From Acidobacteriota bacterium (GTDB lineage: Bacteria > Acidobacteriota > Blastocatellia > Chloracidobacteriales > JADJPF01): a DNA stretch of 64,000 bases. The position numbers were made by a program, and so were the translations under genes. Location: NCBI GenBank assembly GCA_016213785.1, contig JACQZQ010000012.1, forward strand, positions 36,810 to 100,809, given 5' to 3'. This document shows, in pieces, positions 9,134 to 18,482 of this stretch (its first letter is position 1; each line of letters starts with the position of its first letter). A model generated the notes under the pieces. The model was given only the letters and a program-made list of their open reading frames with translations. It was not told the DNA's origin and did no database searches.

Positions 9134-12100
9134 ATGAAACATATATACAATAAAATCTTACTTTTAATTTGTTTAGTTCTTTGCTTAGCATCTGTCTCAC
9201 TTGCACAAAATACTGTAGGACGTACAGGAAGAGAAACAGTTTTTGCTGTTACTACTTCTAATCGTTTATTTAGCTTTAATAGTATAACTCCTGGAACAAT
9301 AAGTACTCCTGTTGCTATTACAGGTCTGCAATCTGGTGAAAACATTCTAGGAATAGATTTTCGCCCTGCTACTAGAACTCTATATGCTGTTGGTAGCACT
9401 AGCCGCATTTATGTTATTAATCCTACTACTGGTGCTGCTACCTTAGTAGGAACGGGTGCTTTTAGCCCTGCTTTAACAGGAACAAGAGCAGCCGTAGATT
9501 TTAACCCTTCCCCAGATCGTATTCGTGTAGTTAGTAGTGCAGGTGAAAATCTTCGTATCAACCCAGATAATGGTGCTGTAGTATCAACCCCTACATCAGA
9601 TCCAAATGTTGCATTTGATGCAATGGATGCTAATGCAGGTAAAACACCTAATGTTTTTGGGGCTGCCTATACCAATAATTTTGCTGGTATTGGTGGTACT
9701 ACTACTACGCTTTATGAAATTGATGCCACCCTAGATACTCTAGTAACTCAAGGCTCATTTAATAGTGCTCCTGTTTCTCCAAATAGTGGAAGACTCTTTA
9801 CTGTAGGTAATTTAGGAATCAATGTTACAGAAGTTGGTGATATTGATATTTCTGATGTTAGCGGTCTTGCTTTTGGTGCATTTAACTTAATGGGAGAAAA
9901 CTTCTCTCGTTTCTATACAGTTAACTTAGCTACTGGTAGAGCAAGTTTATTAGGTCAAATTGGCCCAATGGGAACTGAAACAGTTCGTGCTATTAGCGTA
10001 AACCCAACCGGTGAAAATATTCTAGGTGCTACTGCTGATAATAGACTTGTACTTTTTAATGCTACTGCTCCTAATACAATTCTTGCAAGTAAACAACTTA
10101 CAGGTATTAGAATGGGTGATACTATTTTAGGTATTGATTATCGCCCTGCTACAGGCCAATTAATGGCTGTTGGTATGCAAGGTACTATTTATAATATCAA
10201 CCCAACAACTGGCGTTGCTACTGTAGTAGGTTCACCAGTTGCAGCACCTACAGGAGCTTCATTTGGTGTTGATTTTAATCCTGCACCAGATCGTATTCGT
10301 TTTGTTAGTAACACTGGTCAAGACCTCCGCTTAAACCCAAATGATGGAACAGTTGCTGGTACTGATATGCCACTGGCATTTGATGCCAATGATCCAAATG
10401 CAGGTGCTCAACCAAATATTGTAGGTGCTGCTTACACCAATAACGTAGCTGGAACACCTGCTACTGGTACAACACTCTATGAAATAGACTCAACTGTTGA
10501 TGCTTTAGTAATCCAAGGCTCTGTTAATGCTACTCCAGTTAATCCAAATGCAGGTACATTATTTACTTTAGCTCCTTTAGGTGTAAAAGTTACTAATAAT
10601 GTTAGCTTTGATATTTCTGGCACTAGTGGTATTGCTTATGCTGCAATGACTTTAGAGGGTGAGACTTCTACTAAATTCTTTAGAGTAGCTCTACCAACAG
10701 TTGCACAAACAACCCCTGTTGCTACTATGGTTGGTAGTGGCGTAATTGGCGATGGTACAGCTAATATCACTGCTATTTCAGTAGTACCCCAAGTAGAAAA
10801 CCTTTTTGGTTTAACTATGGATAATCGTCTAGTTAGATTTAATCCTCGTTTGCCTGCTACTTTAATTGGCGCTCCTGTCAGTATTACAGGACTCCAAGCA
10901 GGTGAAAACATTGTTGGTATTGATTATCGTCCAGTTTCAGGTATTCTCTTTGGCTTAGGTAGTACTAGCCGAGTCTATACAATTAACCCTGCAAGCGGCG
11001 TAGCAACTCAAGTAGGTACAGCACCATTTACACCAGCTTTATCTGGTACTGAGTTTGGTTTTGATTTTAACCCTGTTCCAGATCGTATTCGTTTAGTTAG
11101 TAACACTGGTCAAGACTTACGCTTAAATCCAAATAACGGTGCTTTAGCTGCTACTGATGGTATGCTTAGATTTAATATGGGTGATGCCAATATGGGGCAA
11201 ACACCTAACCTAGCCGGAGCAGCCTATACTAATAATTATGGTGGTACAAGAGCAACAACCCTTTATAATATTGATACCAAACTAGATGTTTTAACTACTC
11301 AAGGAACAACACCTCCTGTTAGCCCAGTAATTTCTCCTAATGATGGTATTCAATTAACAGTAGGTCGTCTTGGTATTGATGCTTCTGATGTAGTAGGTTT
11401 TGATATTTCTGAGTCTACTAATAGAGCTTATGCTGCAATTCAACTTACAGGTGAAACAAGTTCTAGATTTTACTCAATTAATCTAGATACTGGTGCTGCT
11501 ACACAAGTAGGAACAATGCCTATTGGCGGTGCCGCCCCATTACTACTTAGAGATATTACAACTGTTTCTAATGTAAACCTTTCTGTAGTAGCTGTTACTG
11601 GTGCAACTCCAGTTATTGCTGGTAATAATATTACCTATACAGTTGTTGTAGGTAACGGTAACTCTGAAGCTCTTTCTAATGTAGTATTATCTACAGCAGT
11701 ACCAGCTAACACCACTTTTGTTTCTACAACTGCTCCAACAGGCTTTACTTGTCAAAATCCTGCTGCTGGTGCAACAGGTGCAATTAATTGTACAGGTGCA
11801 AGTCTAGCTCCAAACTCTACTTCAACCTTTGTTATTACAGTTAGAGCAGGTGGAACAACAAGCAATCTTATGGTTCCACTAGCAACAATGGTTAAAACAG
11901 ATTCTGCTGATATTAGTAGTGTTCGTTTTGATAACACTACTTCTACAGCAACTGCTGTTGTCAATCAACCCGGCCCATCAATTGCTGCTGCTGGTATTAA
12001 GATAAAAAATGATAGTATCAAAGCAACTATTAGCGGCACTGTTCCATTCTCAGCAACCACTTTACTTGTTAATGGAGTTGGTTTTGCCAATGCACCTAAA

Positions 12101-12247
12101 TTTAAGAACAACAATATGGTGCTAGTACAAAAAGGAAAACTTGCTAATGGTATGTCCATTAAACAAGCTCTACCTAAAGGCACACCTGCTACACTTACAT
12201 TTACTAATAATAATGGTGGTGTAACAGTAGTAATGGTTACTCCTTAA
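9134..12247 (+). CDS. Secreted protein with three DUF4394 domains
   Basis: 1037 residues from the ATG at 9134, which begins a clear signal peptide ending in SVSLAQN; upstream frame extension into the decayed region is unlikely to be real. Three DUF4394 units start near residues 34, 293 and 555. Each carries GIDxRP, Y-x-I-N-P-x-T/S-G-x-A-T, and F-D-F-N-P-x-P-D-R-I-R and ends with Y-E/N-I-D-x-x-x-D. A DUF11-like Ig domain follows at about 815-950, then an IPT-like C-terminal domain to the end. This is probably an extracellular or surface repeat protein; no enzymatic residues are evident. A strong terminator follows. Confidence 0.8.
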   Translation: MKHIYNKILLLICLVLCLASVSLAQNTVGRTGRETVFAVTTSNRLFSFNSITPGTISTPVAITGLQSGENILGIDFRPATRTLYAVGSTSRIYVINPTTGAATLVGTGAFSPALTGTRAAVDFNPSPDRIRVVSSAGENLRINPDNGAVVSTPTSDPNVAFDAMDANAGKTPNVFGAAYTNNFAGIGGTTTTLYEIDATLDTLVTQGSFNSAPVSPNSGRLFTVGNLGINVTEVGDIDISDVSGLAFGAFNLMGENFSRFYTVNLATGRASLLGQIGPMGTETVRAISVNPTGENILGATADNRLVLFNATAPNTILASKQLTGIRMGDTILGIDYRPATGQLMAVGMQGTIYNINPTTGVATVVGSPVAAPTGASFGVDFNPAPDRIRFVSNTGQDLRLNPNDGTVAGTDMPLAFDANDPNAGAQPNIVGAAYTNNVAGTPATGTTLYEIDSTVDALVIQGSVNATPVNPNAGTLFTLAPLGVKVTNNVSFDISGTSGIAYAAMTLEGETSTKFFRVALPTVAQTTPVATMVGSGVIGDGTANITAISVVPQVENLFGLTMDNRLVRFNPRLPATLIGAPVSITGLQAGENIVGIDYRPVSGILFGLGSTSRVYTINPASGVATQVGTAPFTPALSGTEFGFDFNPVPDRIRLVSNTGQDLRLNPNNGALAATDGMLRFNMGDANMGQTPNLAGAAYTNNYGGTRATTLYNIDTKLDVLTTQGTTPPVSPVISPNDGIQLTVGRLGIDASDVVGFDISESTNRAYAAIQLTGETSSRFYSINLDTGAATQVGTMPIGGAAPLLLRDITTVSNVNLSVVAVTGATPVIAGNNITYTVVVGNGNSEALSNVVLSTAVPANTTFVSTTAPTGFTCQNPAAGATGAINCTGASLAPNSTSTFVITVRAGGTTSNLMVPLATMVKTDSADISSVRFDNTTSTATAVVNQPGPSIAAAGIKIKNDSIKATISGTVPFSATTLLVNGVGFANAPKFKNNNMVLVQKGKLANGMSIKQALPKGTPATLTFTNNNGGVTVVMVTP

Positions 12248-12294
12248 GTCTTAATTAAAGTAACTTGAGACAATATTAAAGTAATAAAGATTAA

Positions 12295-12325
12295 AAGCCT
12301 AGTAGTAAAATACTAGGCTTTATTT
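12295..12325 (+). terminator. Rho-independent terminator
   Basis: AAGCCTAGTA (12295-12304) pairs perfectly with TACTAGGCTT (12311-12320) around a 6-nt loop, followed by TATTTAG. It lies 48 bp after the DUF4394 gene. Confidence 0.8.
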
Positions 12326-12501
12326 AGTCTCCCTTCAAAAGGTACTAGCATAGCTTACTAGAAAATAAGACTTAGAGGACATATATTAAAATTTAAGTTA
12401 GTATTTTGGTGAGATTTTTAATAAGTTAAGTTAACTAGTACCTTTTTTTTAACTTAAAACTTATTATTTTTATAAGAATTTATAGAAGTAATAAAATTTA
12501 T

Positions 12502-12528
12502 TTTGGAGTTTTTGGAGTTTTTGGAGTT
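12502..12528. repeat. Three tandem copies of TTTGGAGTT
   Basis: Three perfect 9-bp copies lie between the DUF4394 terminator and the 3' end of the FHA gene. The rest of 12326-12563 is AT-rich with no recognised feature. Confidence 0.7.
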
Positions 12529-12563
12529 TAGGATATATTGCTTTTTCTCTAACAAAAACATTT

Positions 12564-13793
12564 CTATAAGAAACTTAAACCAACAATAATAAACCCTAGC
12601 ATAAAGATTAATAACACTCCGACAAAAATCATATCTCTAACTGTTAAGCCTGCATATACAACGCGGTTCATATCAGGCATTGCTGCTTTGGCATTCTTAA
12701 GCGTTTCAACAGCTTTATCTTCTGGTGTATTTGGTGTCTCTGGAGCTTTATTTTCAGTTTTTTCTTCTTTAGCTTGGGAAGGTTTTACATCGGTTACTAC
12801 TGTAGCAGATTTAGGCTTTTCTTCAGCTTTTCCTTTATCTTTATTTTCTTCTTTTGCTTCGACTTTATCTGCTACTTTTTCATTAGTTTTTGTATTAACT
12901 GGTGGAGGAACGCCTATCCAATGCTCACTAGAAATAGAATTACGATCATAAAGAATTAACTTTACTCCTCCCATATTAGTTGGAATGCCAAAAGAAATTT
13001 CATCCCCATTATGGAGTTTACGGCTACTAGAAATACGAACACCATTAATAAAAACACCTGTTTGGCTATTTAGGTCATAGACTGTAATTCCTGCCCAATC
13101 CATTCTAATTTTTGCATGATTACTACTTATAGAAGGATGTTCTACTTGTAGCTGACAATTTTGACCACGCCCAATATAAACCTCACTAGTGCTTCCTCGT
13201 AGCTCAACTCTTTGACCATCCCTTTTTCCACCTACTATAACTAAATAAGAAGATTCTTCTCCAGGTTCAAGACCTAAAATTACATCTTGAAAAGATGTAG
13301 GCGGTGCAGAAAAAGTATTAGAAGTATCATCATCAAGTAAAGAGTCACTATCAAAAGATTCTTCTGTTGGAGTACTAGAAATTGCCCCCCCTGCTGCAAT
13401 TCTCCCACCCTTAGCAACTGGTGCAGTAATTGAAGATGTCTTTTGTGGTATAGCTTTAGCTGGTTCTGGTTCAATAACTTGATCCTCTTCTAAAGCAAAT
13501 ACCGCTTGATATTCGCCTGTAGTAATAATATCTCCATTTTTCAGCTTTATTCTTTTATCACGTTCTATTCTTACTTGATTAAGTAATGTGCCATTTGAAC
13601 TTTTATCTACTAAAAAGAAAATATCATTCTCATGAATAATTAAGGCATGCTCTTTTGAAACATGTGCTGAAGTCAGATAAATATAGCTAGAAGGATGTCG
13701 GCCTATTGTAATTATATCTATTTCTGGAGGAAGAAATTTCTCTAATACCATTTCTTTAGAGGTCAAATTAGTTACCTGAAGTTTCGCCCTCAT
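12564..13793 (-). CDS. Double FHA-domain protein with C-terminal membrane anchor
   Basis: 409 residues. FHA 1 spans about 24-100 (TIGRHPSS, SKEHA, DKSSNGTLLN) and FHA 2 about 185-282 (YIGRGQNC, SSNHAKIR, LNSQTGVFING). Both retain the G-R, S-x-x-H and N-G residues that bind phosphothreonine. An acidic Ser/Thr-rich linker separates them, a Lys/Glu/Pro/Thr-rich stretch follows, and a single helix at about 388-408 ends the protein as a tail anchor. It should sit on the cytoplasmic face and recruit phosphorylated partners; the two Ser/Thr kinases at 51.4-54.7 kb are possible upstream enzymes. It is transcribed away from the CHAT-like gene. Confidence 0.85.
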   Translation of the reverse strand: MRAKLQVTNLTSKEMVLEKFLPPEIDIITIGRHPSSYIYLTSAHVSKEHALIIHENDIFFLVDKSSNGTLLNQVRIERDKRIKLKNGDIITTGEYQAVFALEEDQVIEPEPAKAIPQKTSSITAPVAKGGRIAAGGAISSTPTEESFDSDSLLDDDTSNTFSAPPTSFQDVILGLEPGEESSYLVIVGGKRDGQRVELRGSTSEVYIGRGQNCQLQVEHPSISSNHAKIRMDWAGITVYDLNSQTGVFINGVRISSSRKLHNGDEISFGIPTNMGGVKLILYDRNSISSEHWIGVPPPVNTKTNEKVADKVEAKEENKDKGKAEEKPKSATVVTDVKPSQAKEEKTENKAPETPNTPEDKAVETLKNAKAAMPDMNRVVYAGLTVRDMIFVGVLLIFMLGFIIVGLSFL

Positions 13794-14143
13794 CCATTAC
13801 ATCCTTAAGCTTTTAATTGAAATTTTTTACAGAAGTAAAACTAGCTATGTCATTTTGAGCAAACTTCCTTTTAGTGTCAAGTTGTTTCATAGGCTTCTAC
13901 CAAAATAGATTTAAACTAAAATAAGGTATAGATAAAAATTTATTTAACCTATAAGCTTAGATACCAAGAATATATTGTTTTAAGTGCTCTAGTTGATTGC
14001 TGAAAAAAGACTTTTTTCTTATACTAAAAAAGTTTTATCTTTCTATTAATCTTTCTGTTAATTTTTCTATTAATCTCTCTATTTACAAAGGTTTACTAAT
14101 TAATAACTTACTAAGAGTTTATATATTTTAAGTAAAGGTCATT
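13794..14143. other. Divergent intergenic region, FHA / CHAT-like genes
   Basis: 350 bp of AT-rich DNA that must hold both promoters. The only structure I see is an imperfect 12-bp tandem repeat (TTCTATTAATCT and variants, about 3.5 copies) at 14041-14086, some 60 bp before the CHAT-like gene start. No convincing -35/-10 pair was identified. Confidence 0.5.
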
Positions 14144-17100
14144 ATGCGTATAGTAGCAGTAATTTTTTCTATTTTATTTCTTCCTATTTTAAGTTTTGCA
14201 GCAGATAAACCTATTTCCATAGGCCAAAGCCTAGAAAGCCGTTTAGACGATAACTCATTAAAACGAGATGGAGTAGCCTATGAAACCTGGGTTTTTACAG
14301 GTAAAGCTAATGATTTGGTTGTTATAGAGATGTCTTCAAACAAATTTGATAGTGTGCTTAAACTATTAAGTAGCGATGGAAATTTAATTGCAGTTGATGA
14401 TAATGGAGGCTATGGTTATAACTCACGTATTGTTACTAGATTAGTTAGAGATGGAAATTATTTAATTGAAGCAACTACTGTTTGGCAAATGAGAGGCGGA
14501 AATTATCGTTTAAGTCTTAATAATACTGAGACTGTGCTTAAAACAGGTGAAGAAAAATTAAAGGAAGACCTTGCTTATTTTGAACAATGTTTAGTAGAAA
14601 CCAAAGAGCCTAACTGGGCTAGTGAATTACACATAGGTCGTTTACTAGTTCTCTCAGAAGTTAGAGCAGATAAACAAGCAATTGAAGCGGCTGAGCTAGC
14701 CGTAGTACTAGCAGATCAAAGCGGTGATAAATTTACTTTAGCTAGAGCCTATTTAGCGATTACTAACCGTCTATTACGTGATGAGGAATATGAAGGAGCA
14801 ATTAAGTATTTTGAACAGGTAGCCCAAATCCAAAAAGATCTTAAAAATCGTGCTGGTGAAGCTAGCACATTATCCGCTTTAGCAGACGCATACCTTTCAT
14901 CAAATAAATTTTTAGACTCAAGAAAATATCACACACAAGCACTTGAAGTATATAAAGAGCTTAAAGATAGACGTTCTGAAGGGTTTGCATTATTTGGAAT
15001 AGCTCAATCCTATCGCTTAGAGCGTAAGCCTAAAGAAGCTATTCCATACTATAATCAGGCTTTAGCAGTAGCTAGGGATATAAATAATCGTTCTGGCGAA
15101 GGTTATGCTCTTTTTGGTCTAGCAGACTGTTATCTTTCTTTAGAAGATTTTGATCAAATGTTTTCTTCTTATGATTTAGCCTTAAAAGCTAGTCAAACGG
15201 CTAAAGATTCTAAATTACAAGGAATTATTTTAGCTGCTTTAGCAGATGTTTATCGCGCTCAAGGTAAGTTTGATAAGGCAATCCCCTATTATGAACAAAA
15301 TTTAGCCGCTCGTCGCCAAACAAATGACTTGCGAGGGCAAGCTTATACATTAAATGCTTTAGCTGTCTGTGAACGTAACTTAAGCAAATTTGATAGCGCT
15401 ATAAAACATTATGAGGAGATGTTAAAACTTTGCAAAGAAACTAAAGATAAGCGAGGAGAGTCTATTGCTTCTTTAGGTTTAGGCATAGTTTATAAATCCT
15501 TATCTCAAACACAATCATCAATAAATGCTTATGAGCAAGCATTAATGGCTGTTAGAGAAATAAAAGATCGTCGAGGCGAATATACAGCATTAACTGGGCT
15601 TGGCATAGCCTATACAACGCTAAATCAGCCTAATCGCGCTCTACCCTATTTAGAACAAGCTTTGGTCATAAACCAGGAAAACTCAGAAAAAGCTAATCCA
15701 TCTACTTTACTAGAAGCTTTAGCAAATGCATCATTTACAGCAGGACAATTTGCCCAAGCAGCAAATTACTGTGAAAAAGTATTAAACATTAAACAAGAAG
15801 CTAAAGATAAAATAGGCGAGGCCAACACTTTACTTCTTCTAGCCGCTATTAGCGCCAAACAAGGAGATCTAGACAAAGTAGCTAACTCCTATGAAAAAGC
15901 TAAAGAAATATTTTTAGAGCTAAAAAATCCTATTGGTGCATATTCATGCCGCTATGGTTTAGCAAAACTAGCTACTCAACGAGGAGATATTAAAAATGCT
16001 CAAGTTCAGTATGAAATAGCCATAAATATCATTGAAAACAACAATCAGCTTAAAGTAGAAAATACCTTTGGTCTAGTTACACCGCTACAAGTCTATGAAT
16101 CATATTTAGAAATGCTTGCCTCACAACAACAATTTCCATTAGCTTTAACAGTAGCTGAAAAAATTCGTATTTTTCAATTTCGTAATCTACTACCTCAAAG
16201 TGTTTCTAATAAAGAAGACAAAGCTACTATAGAGTTTTTTAATCAATTTACAGCCGTTAGTATCAATGAGATTACTCAAACATCTCAACGGCTTAATACA
16301 ACAATTTTAGCTTATTTACCAATAGAAAGCGGGCTTTTAATTTGGGCTATAAAACCTGATGGCACAATAGTTAGCCATCTAAATAAAATTGATAGCAAAC
16401 GCCTAGATTCTTTACTAGATGAGCGTCGTATACTAAGAGAAGGCAAAAATATTCGCGCCGATAAAATGCGCGAAGTCCTAGGAGAAACAGTTAGTACTGC
16501 TAATGTAACAGCAAATGTTGATGAAGAGTTAAAGACTTTTCTGCTCCCCGAAATAATTACAAATGCATTTCCTATAGAAGCTGAAAGCAAGCTATTAATA
16601 ATTGCTTCGGGTAAATTAGGTACAATGTCTTTTGCTGACTTAAAAGATGGTCAAGGAACATATTTAATTGATAAATTTATAGTCTTACAATCACCAAGCT
16701 TAAGCACTTTTGCTATAGCTAATCGTATTCGTAGTAAATCAGAAGCCTTACCAAAAACAGAAAGTGTTGCTTTTGGTATTCCTACCACTAATACATTTAA
16801 TGGTGTTATGTTACCTACTCTAAGCGATGCTAAATCAGAGTTAAAAGCTGTAAGTAATATTAAATCTAAGACATTATCAGGAGTAATGGCAACAAAAGGT
16901 AATTTATGCGAACAAGGAAAAGGAAATCAATTCTTACATATAATTGCCTATAGCTATCTAAATGATAAAGAACCACTTAAAAGTTTTTTACTACTTAATC
17001 CTCAAACGGATGAACAGGGAAATAATATAAATAATGGTGAAACTAGTCTTGCGGATTTGCGCAACTGTATTGAAAACAATAATTTAGTTATATTTTCAGC

Positions 17101-17371
17101 TAATCAAAATAATTTTAATGTTAGTAATGGCAATGGATTATTTTTCTTAGCAAATACTTTAGCTATCAATAATAACTCAGGAATGATTTTTACTCTTTGG
17201 CAAGTTGAAGCCAAAGTTACAACAGCATTTTCAGAAGCTTTTTATAGTCAATTTAAGAAAACCCCTGATGTTGCAGTAAGTTATCGTCGAGCCGTCTTAA
17301 AAGTACGAGAAAAATTTAAAAACCCTGCTCAATGGGGAGCCTTTGTTTTTATTGGTGAACCTGTTAACTAA
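14144..17371 (+). CDS. PPC-TPR-CHAT-like protein lacking CHAT catalytic residues
   Basis: 1075 residues with a signal peptide (cleavage near FAAD, ~20). A bacterial pre-peptidase C-terminal-like beta domain covers about 25-130. TPR units follow from about 170 to 620; their text (Y-x-Q-A-L-x-x-x-R-x-x-x-D-R-R-G-E) is typical of CHAT-linked TPRs. The C-terminal ~360 residues align with CHAT peptidases (LLIIASGKLGTMSF, FLHI, FTLWQVE, WGAFVFIGEP). The His of A-T-H-G is replaced (AYSY; Ser937) and the Cys of S-A-C is replaced (SANQN; Asn987). It is therefore probably a non-catalytic member with a scaffolding or binding role outside the cytoplasm. Confidence 0.82.
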   Translation: MRIVAVIFSILFLPILSFAADKPISIGQSLESRLDDNSLKRDGVAYETWVFTGKANDLVVIEMSSNKFDSVLKLLSSDGNLIAVDDNGGYGYNSRIVTRLVRDGNYLIEATTVWQMRGGNYRLSLNNTETVLKTGEEKLKEDLAYFEQCLVETKEPNWASELHIGRLLVLSEVRADKQAIEAAELAVVLADQSGDKFTLARAYLAITNRLLRDEEYEGAIKYFEQVAQIQKDLKNRAGEASTLSALADAYLSSNKFLDSRKYHTQALEVYKELKDRRSEGFALFGIAQSYRLERKPKEAIPYYNQALAVARDINNRSGEGYALFGLADCYLSLEDFDQMFSSYDLALKASQTAKDSKLQGIILAALADVYRAQGKFDKAIPYYEQNLAARRQTNDLRGQAYTLNALAVCERNLSKFDSAIKHYEEMLKLCKETKDKRGESIASLGLGIVYKSLSQTQSSINAYEQALMAVREIKDRRGEYTALTGLGIAYTTLNQPNRALPYLEQALVINQENSEKANPSTLLEALANASFTAGQFAQAANYCEKVLNIKQEAKDKIGEANTLLLLAAISAKQGDLDKVANSYEKAKEIFLELKNPIGAYSCRYGLAKLATQRGDIKNAQVQYEIAINIIENNNQLKVENTFGLVTPLQVYESYLEMLASQQQFPLALTVAEKIRIFQFRNLLPQSVSNKEDKATIEFFNQFTAVSINEITQTSQRLNTTILAYLPIESGLLIWAIKPDGTIVSHLNKIDSKRLDSLLDERRILREGKNIRADKMREVLGETVSTANVTANVDEELKTFLLPEIITNAFPIEAESKLLIIASGKLGTMSFADLKDGQGTYLIDKFIVLQSPSLSTFAIANRIRSKSEALPKTESVAFGIPTTNTFNGVMLPTLSDAKSELKAVSNIKSKTLSGVMATKGNLCEQGKGNQFLHIIAYSYLNDKEPLKSFLLLNPQTDEQGNNINNGETSLADLRNCIENNNLVIFSANQNNFNVSNGNGLFFLANTLAINNNSGMIFTLWQVEAKVTTAFSEAFYSQFKKTPDVAVSYRRAVLKVREKFKNPAQWGAFVFIGEPVN

Positions 17372-17377
17372 AACATT

Positions 17378-17400
17378 TTTAACTAACAGCGTTAGTTAAA
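17378..17400. terminator. Bidirectional terminator between convergent genes
   Basis: TTTAACTAAC (17378-17387) pairs with GTTAGTTAAA (17391-17400) around AGC; flanking A and T runs extend the stem on both sides. It overlaps the stop codon of the ytxJ gene and lies 7 bp after the CHAT-like gene. Confidence 0.7.
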
Positions 17401-17723
17401 GATGTTTTTGTAATATCAAAATGCGATTTATGCCAAGTAGCCTTTCCTTTATCAACTAAAATGGCTTGAGGTGACTCATGCACAACATTTAGTCTTAATG
17501 CTACTTCATTAGAAATATTACGAGCAACTTGTACAACTATTAAAGAATAATCTACACTCTCACTAGGTGTTGCTTCTAGATATTTCTGCATTTCAGTATA
17601 AGCCTTAGTACTAATTGGGCAAGTATTACTATGCTTAAAAATTAATTGCCTGCGCTTATCAGACCTAGCTAAGATATTTTCTAATTCATTTATTGAGGTT
17701 ATTTCAACTAATTTTGCAGTCAT
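17379..17723 (-). CDS. ytxJ: Bacilliredoxin-like protein, YtxJ family
   Basis: 114 residues, the normal size. The thioredoxin-like fold carries the single-cysteine motif NTCPIS (Cys35). VDYSLIVVQVARNISNEVALRLNV and ESPQAIL-x-x-x-G-K-x-x-W-x-x-S-H fit YtxJ (DUF2847), which is named for a role with bacillithiol as a monothiol bacilliredoxin. If the function holds, this bacterium makes bacillithiol. It is last in a minus-strand series hutH-ppa-ytxJ with gaps of about 12 and 27 bp. Confidence 0.85.
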   Translation of the reverse strand: MTAKLVEITSINELENILARSDKRRQLIFKHSNTCPISTKAYTEMQKYLEATPSESVDYSLIVVQVARNISNEVALRLNVVHESPQAILVDKGKATWHKSHFDITKTSLTNAVS

Positions 17724-17750
17724 AAAAATTTAACTCCTAAAATAATCAAA

Positions 17751-18470
17751 TTAACTTTGTTCTTTATTAAATTCATCGCTTAACTCATCAATAAGTAAAG
17801 AGCGAAGTTGGGGTAAGCGTAAATTAGGATTACCATATTCTAATTTGTAATCAGTAATAGCTGCTTCTATAACTTCTTTAGCTTGAATACGTGAGTAAAC
17901 ATCTGTAATTTCAACTTTAGGTGAATCTGTTCCTGGTAAATCTTTATAAGTTAAAAAGTAATGGCAAAGCCTATCAATTAAAGGTTTTGGGCAATCGCTA
18001 ATATCACGCCATTCACCATAAACTGCATCACCTTTAAGTACTGCTATTATTTTATCATCGGCTTCTTGTCCATCAATTAAACGTAATCCGCCTATAGGAA
18101 TAGCTTCTACTAAAATACCGCTATGTAAAATAGCTCGCTCTGATAAAACACAGATGTCTAAAGGATCTCCATCTCCAATAACACCGCTACGGCCAGTTTG
18201 TTTATCACAATAATGCCCTACTTTTACACCGCAATAGGTTTGTGGGATAAAGCCATAAAGCGCTGGGCAAAGATTTGAATATTTTTGAGGTCTATCAATT
18301 TTAAGCAACCCTGAATATTTATCAATTTCATACTTTATGGTATCTGTAGGAAGTATCTCTATATAAACATTTAGCAGTTCTGGCACACTACGCCCAGGCG
18401 TTACTCCGTGCCAAGGATGTGGTTTAAAGAGTAGTGATAATAAAGCTTTAATATCAGTATTACTTTTCAT
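17751..18470 (-). CDS. ppa: Inorganic pyrophosphatase, family I
   Basis: 239 residues, a little longer than bacterial PPases of ~175-200, with an N-terminal extension carrying HPWHGVTPG. The metal-binding signature GDGDPLDICVL (Asp100, Asp102, Asp105) and EADDKIIAV are intact, as is the substrate-binding E-x-D-K-x-S-G-x-L-x-x-D-R. It hydrolyses PPi to two phosphates in the cytosol and pulls biosynthetic reactions forward. It starts 12 bp after hutH ends. Confidence 0.92.
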   Translation of the reverse strand: MKSNTDIKALLSLLFKPHPWHGVTPGRSVPELLNVYIEILPTDTIKYEIDKYSGLLKIDRPQKYSNLCPALYGFIPQTYCGVKVGHYCDKQTGRSGVIGDGDPLDICVLSERAILHSGILVEAIPIGGLRLIDGQEADDKIIAVLKGDAVYGEWRDISDCPKPLIDRLCHYFLTYKDLPGTDSPKVEITDVYSRIQAKEVIEAAITDYKLEYGNPNLRLPQLRSLLIDELSDEFNKEQS

Positions 18471-18482
18471 TTTTCAAAACCT

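Noticed and set aside
12688..12959. Two overlapping + strand frames opposite the FHA gene
   Set aside because: They are shadows of the Lys/Glu/Pro-rich linker and show no coding signal of their own.
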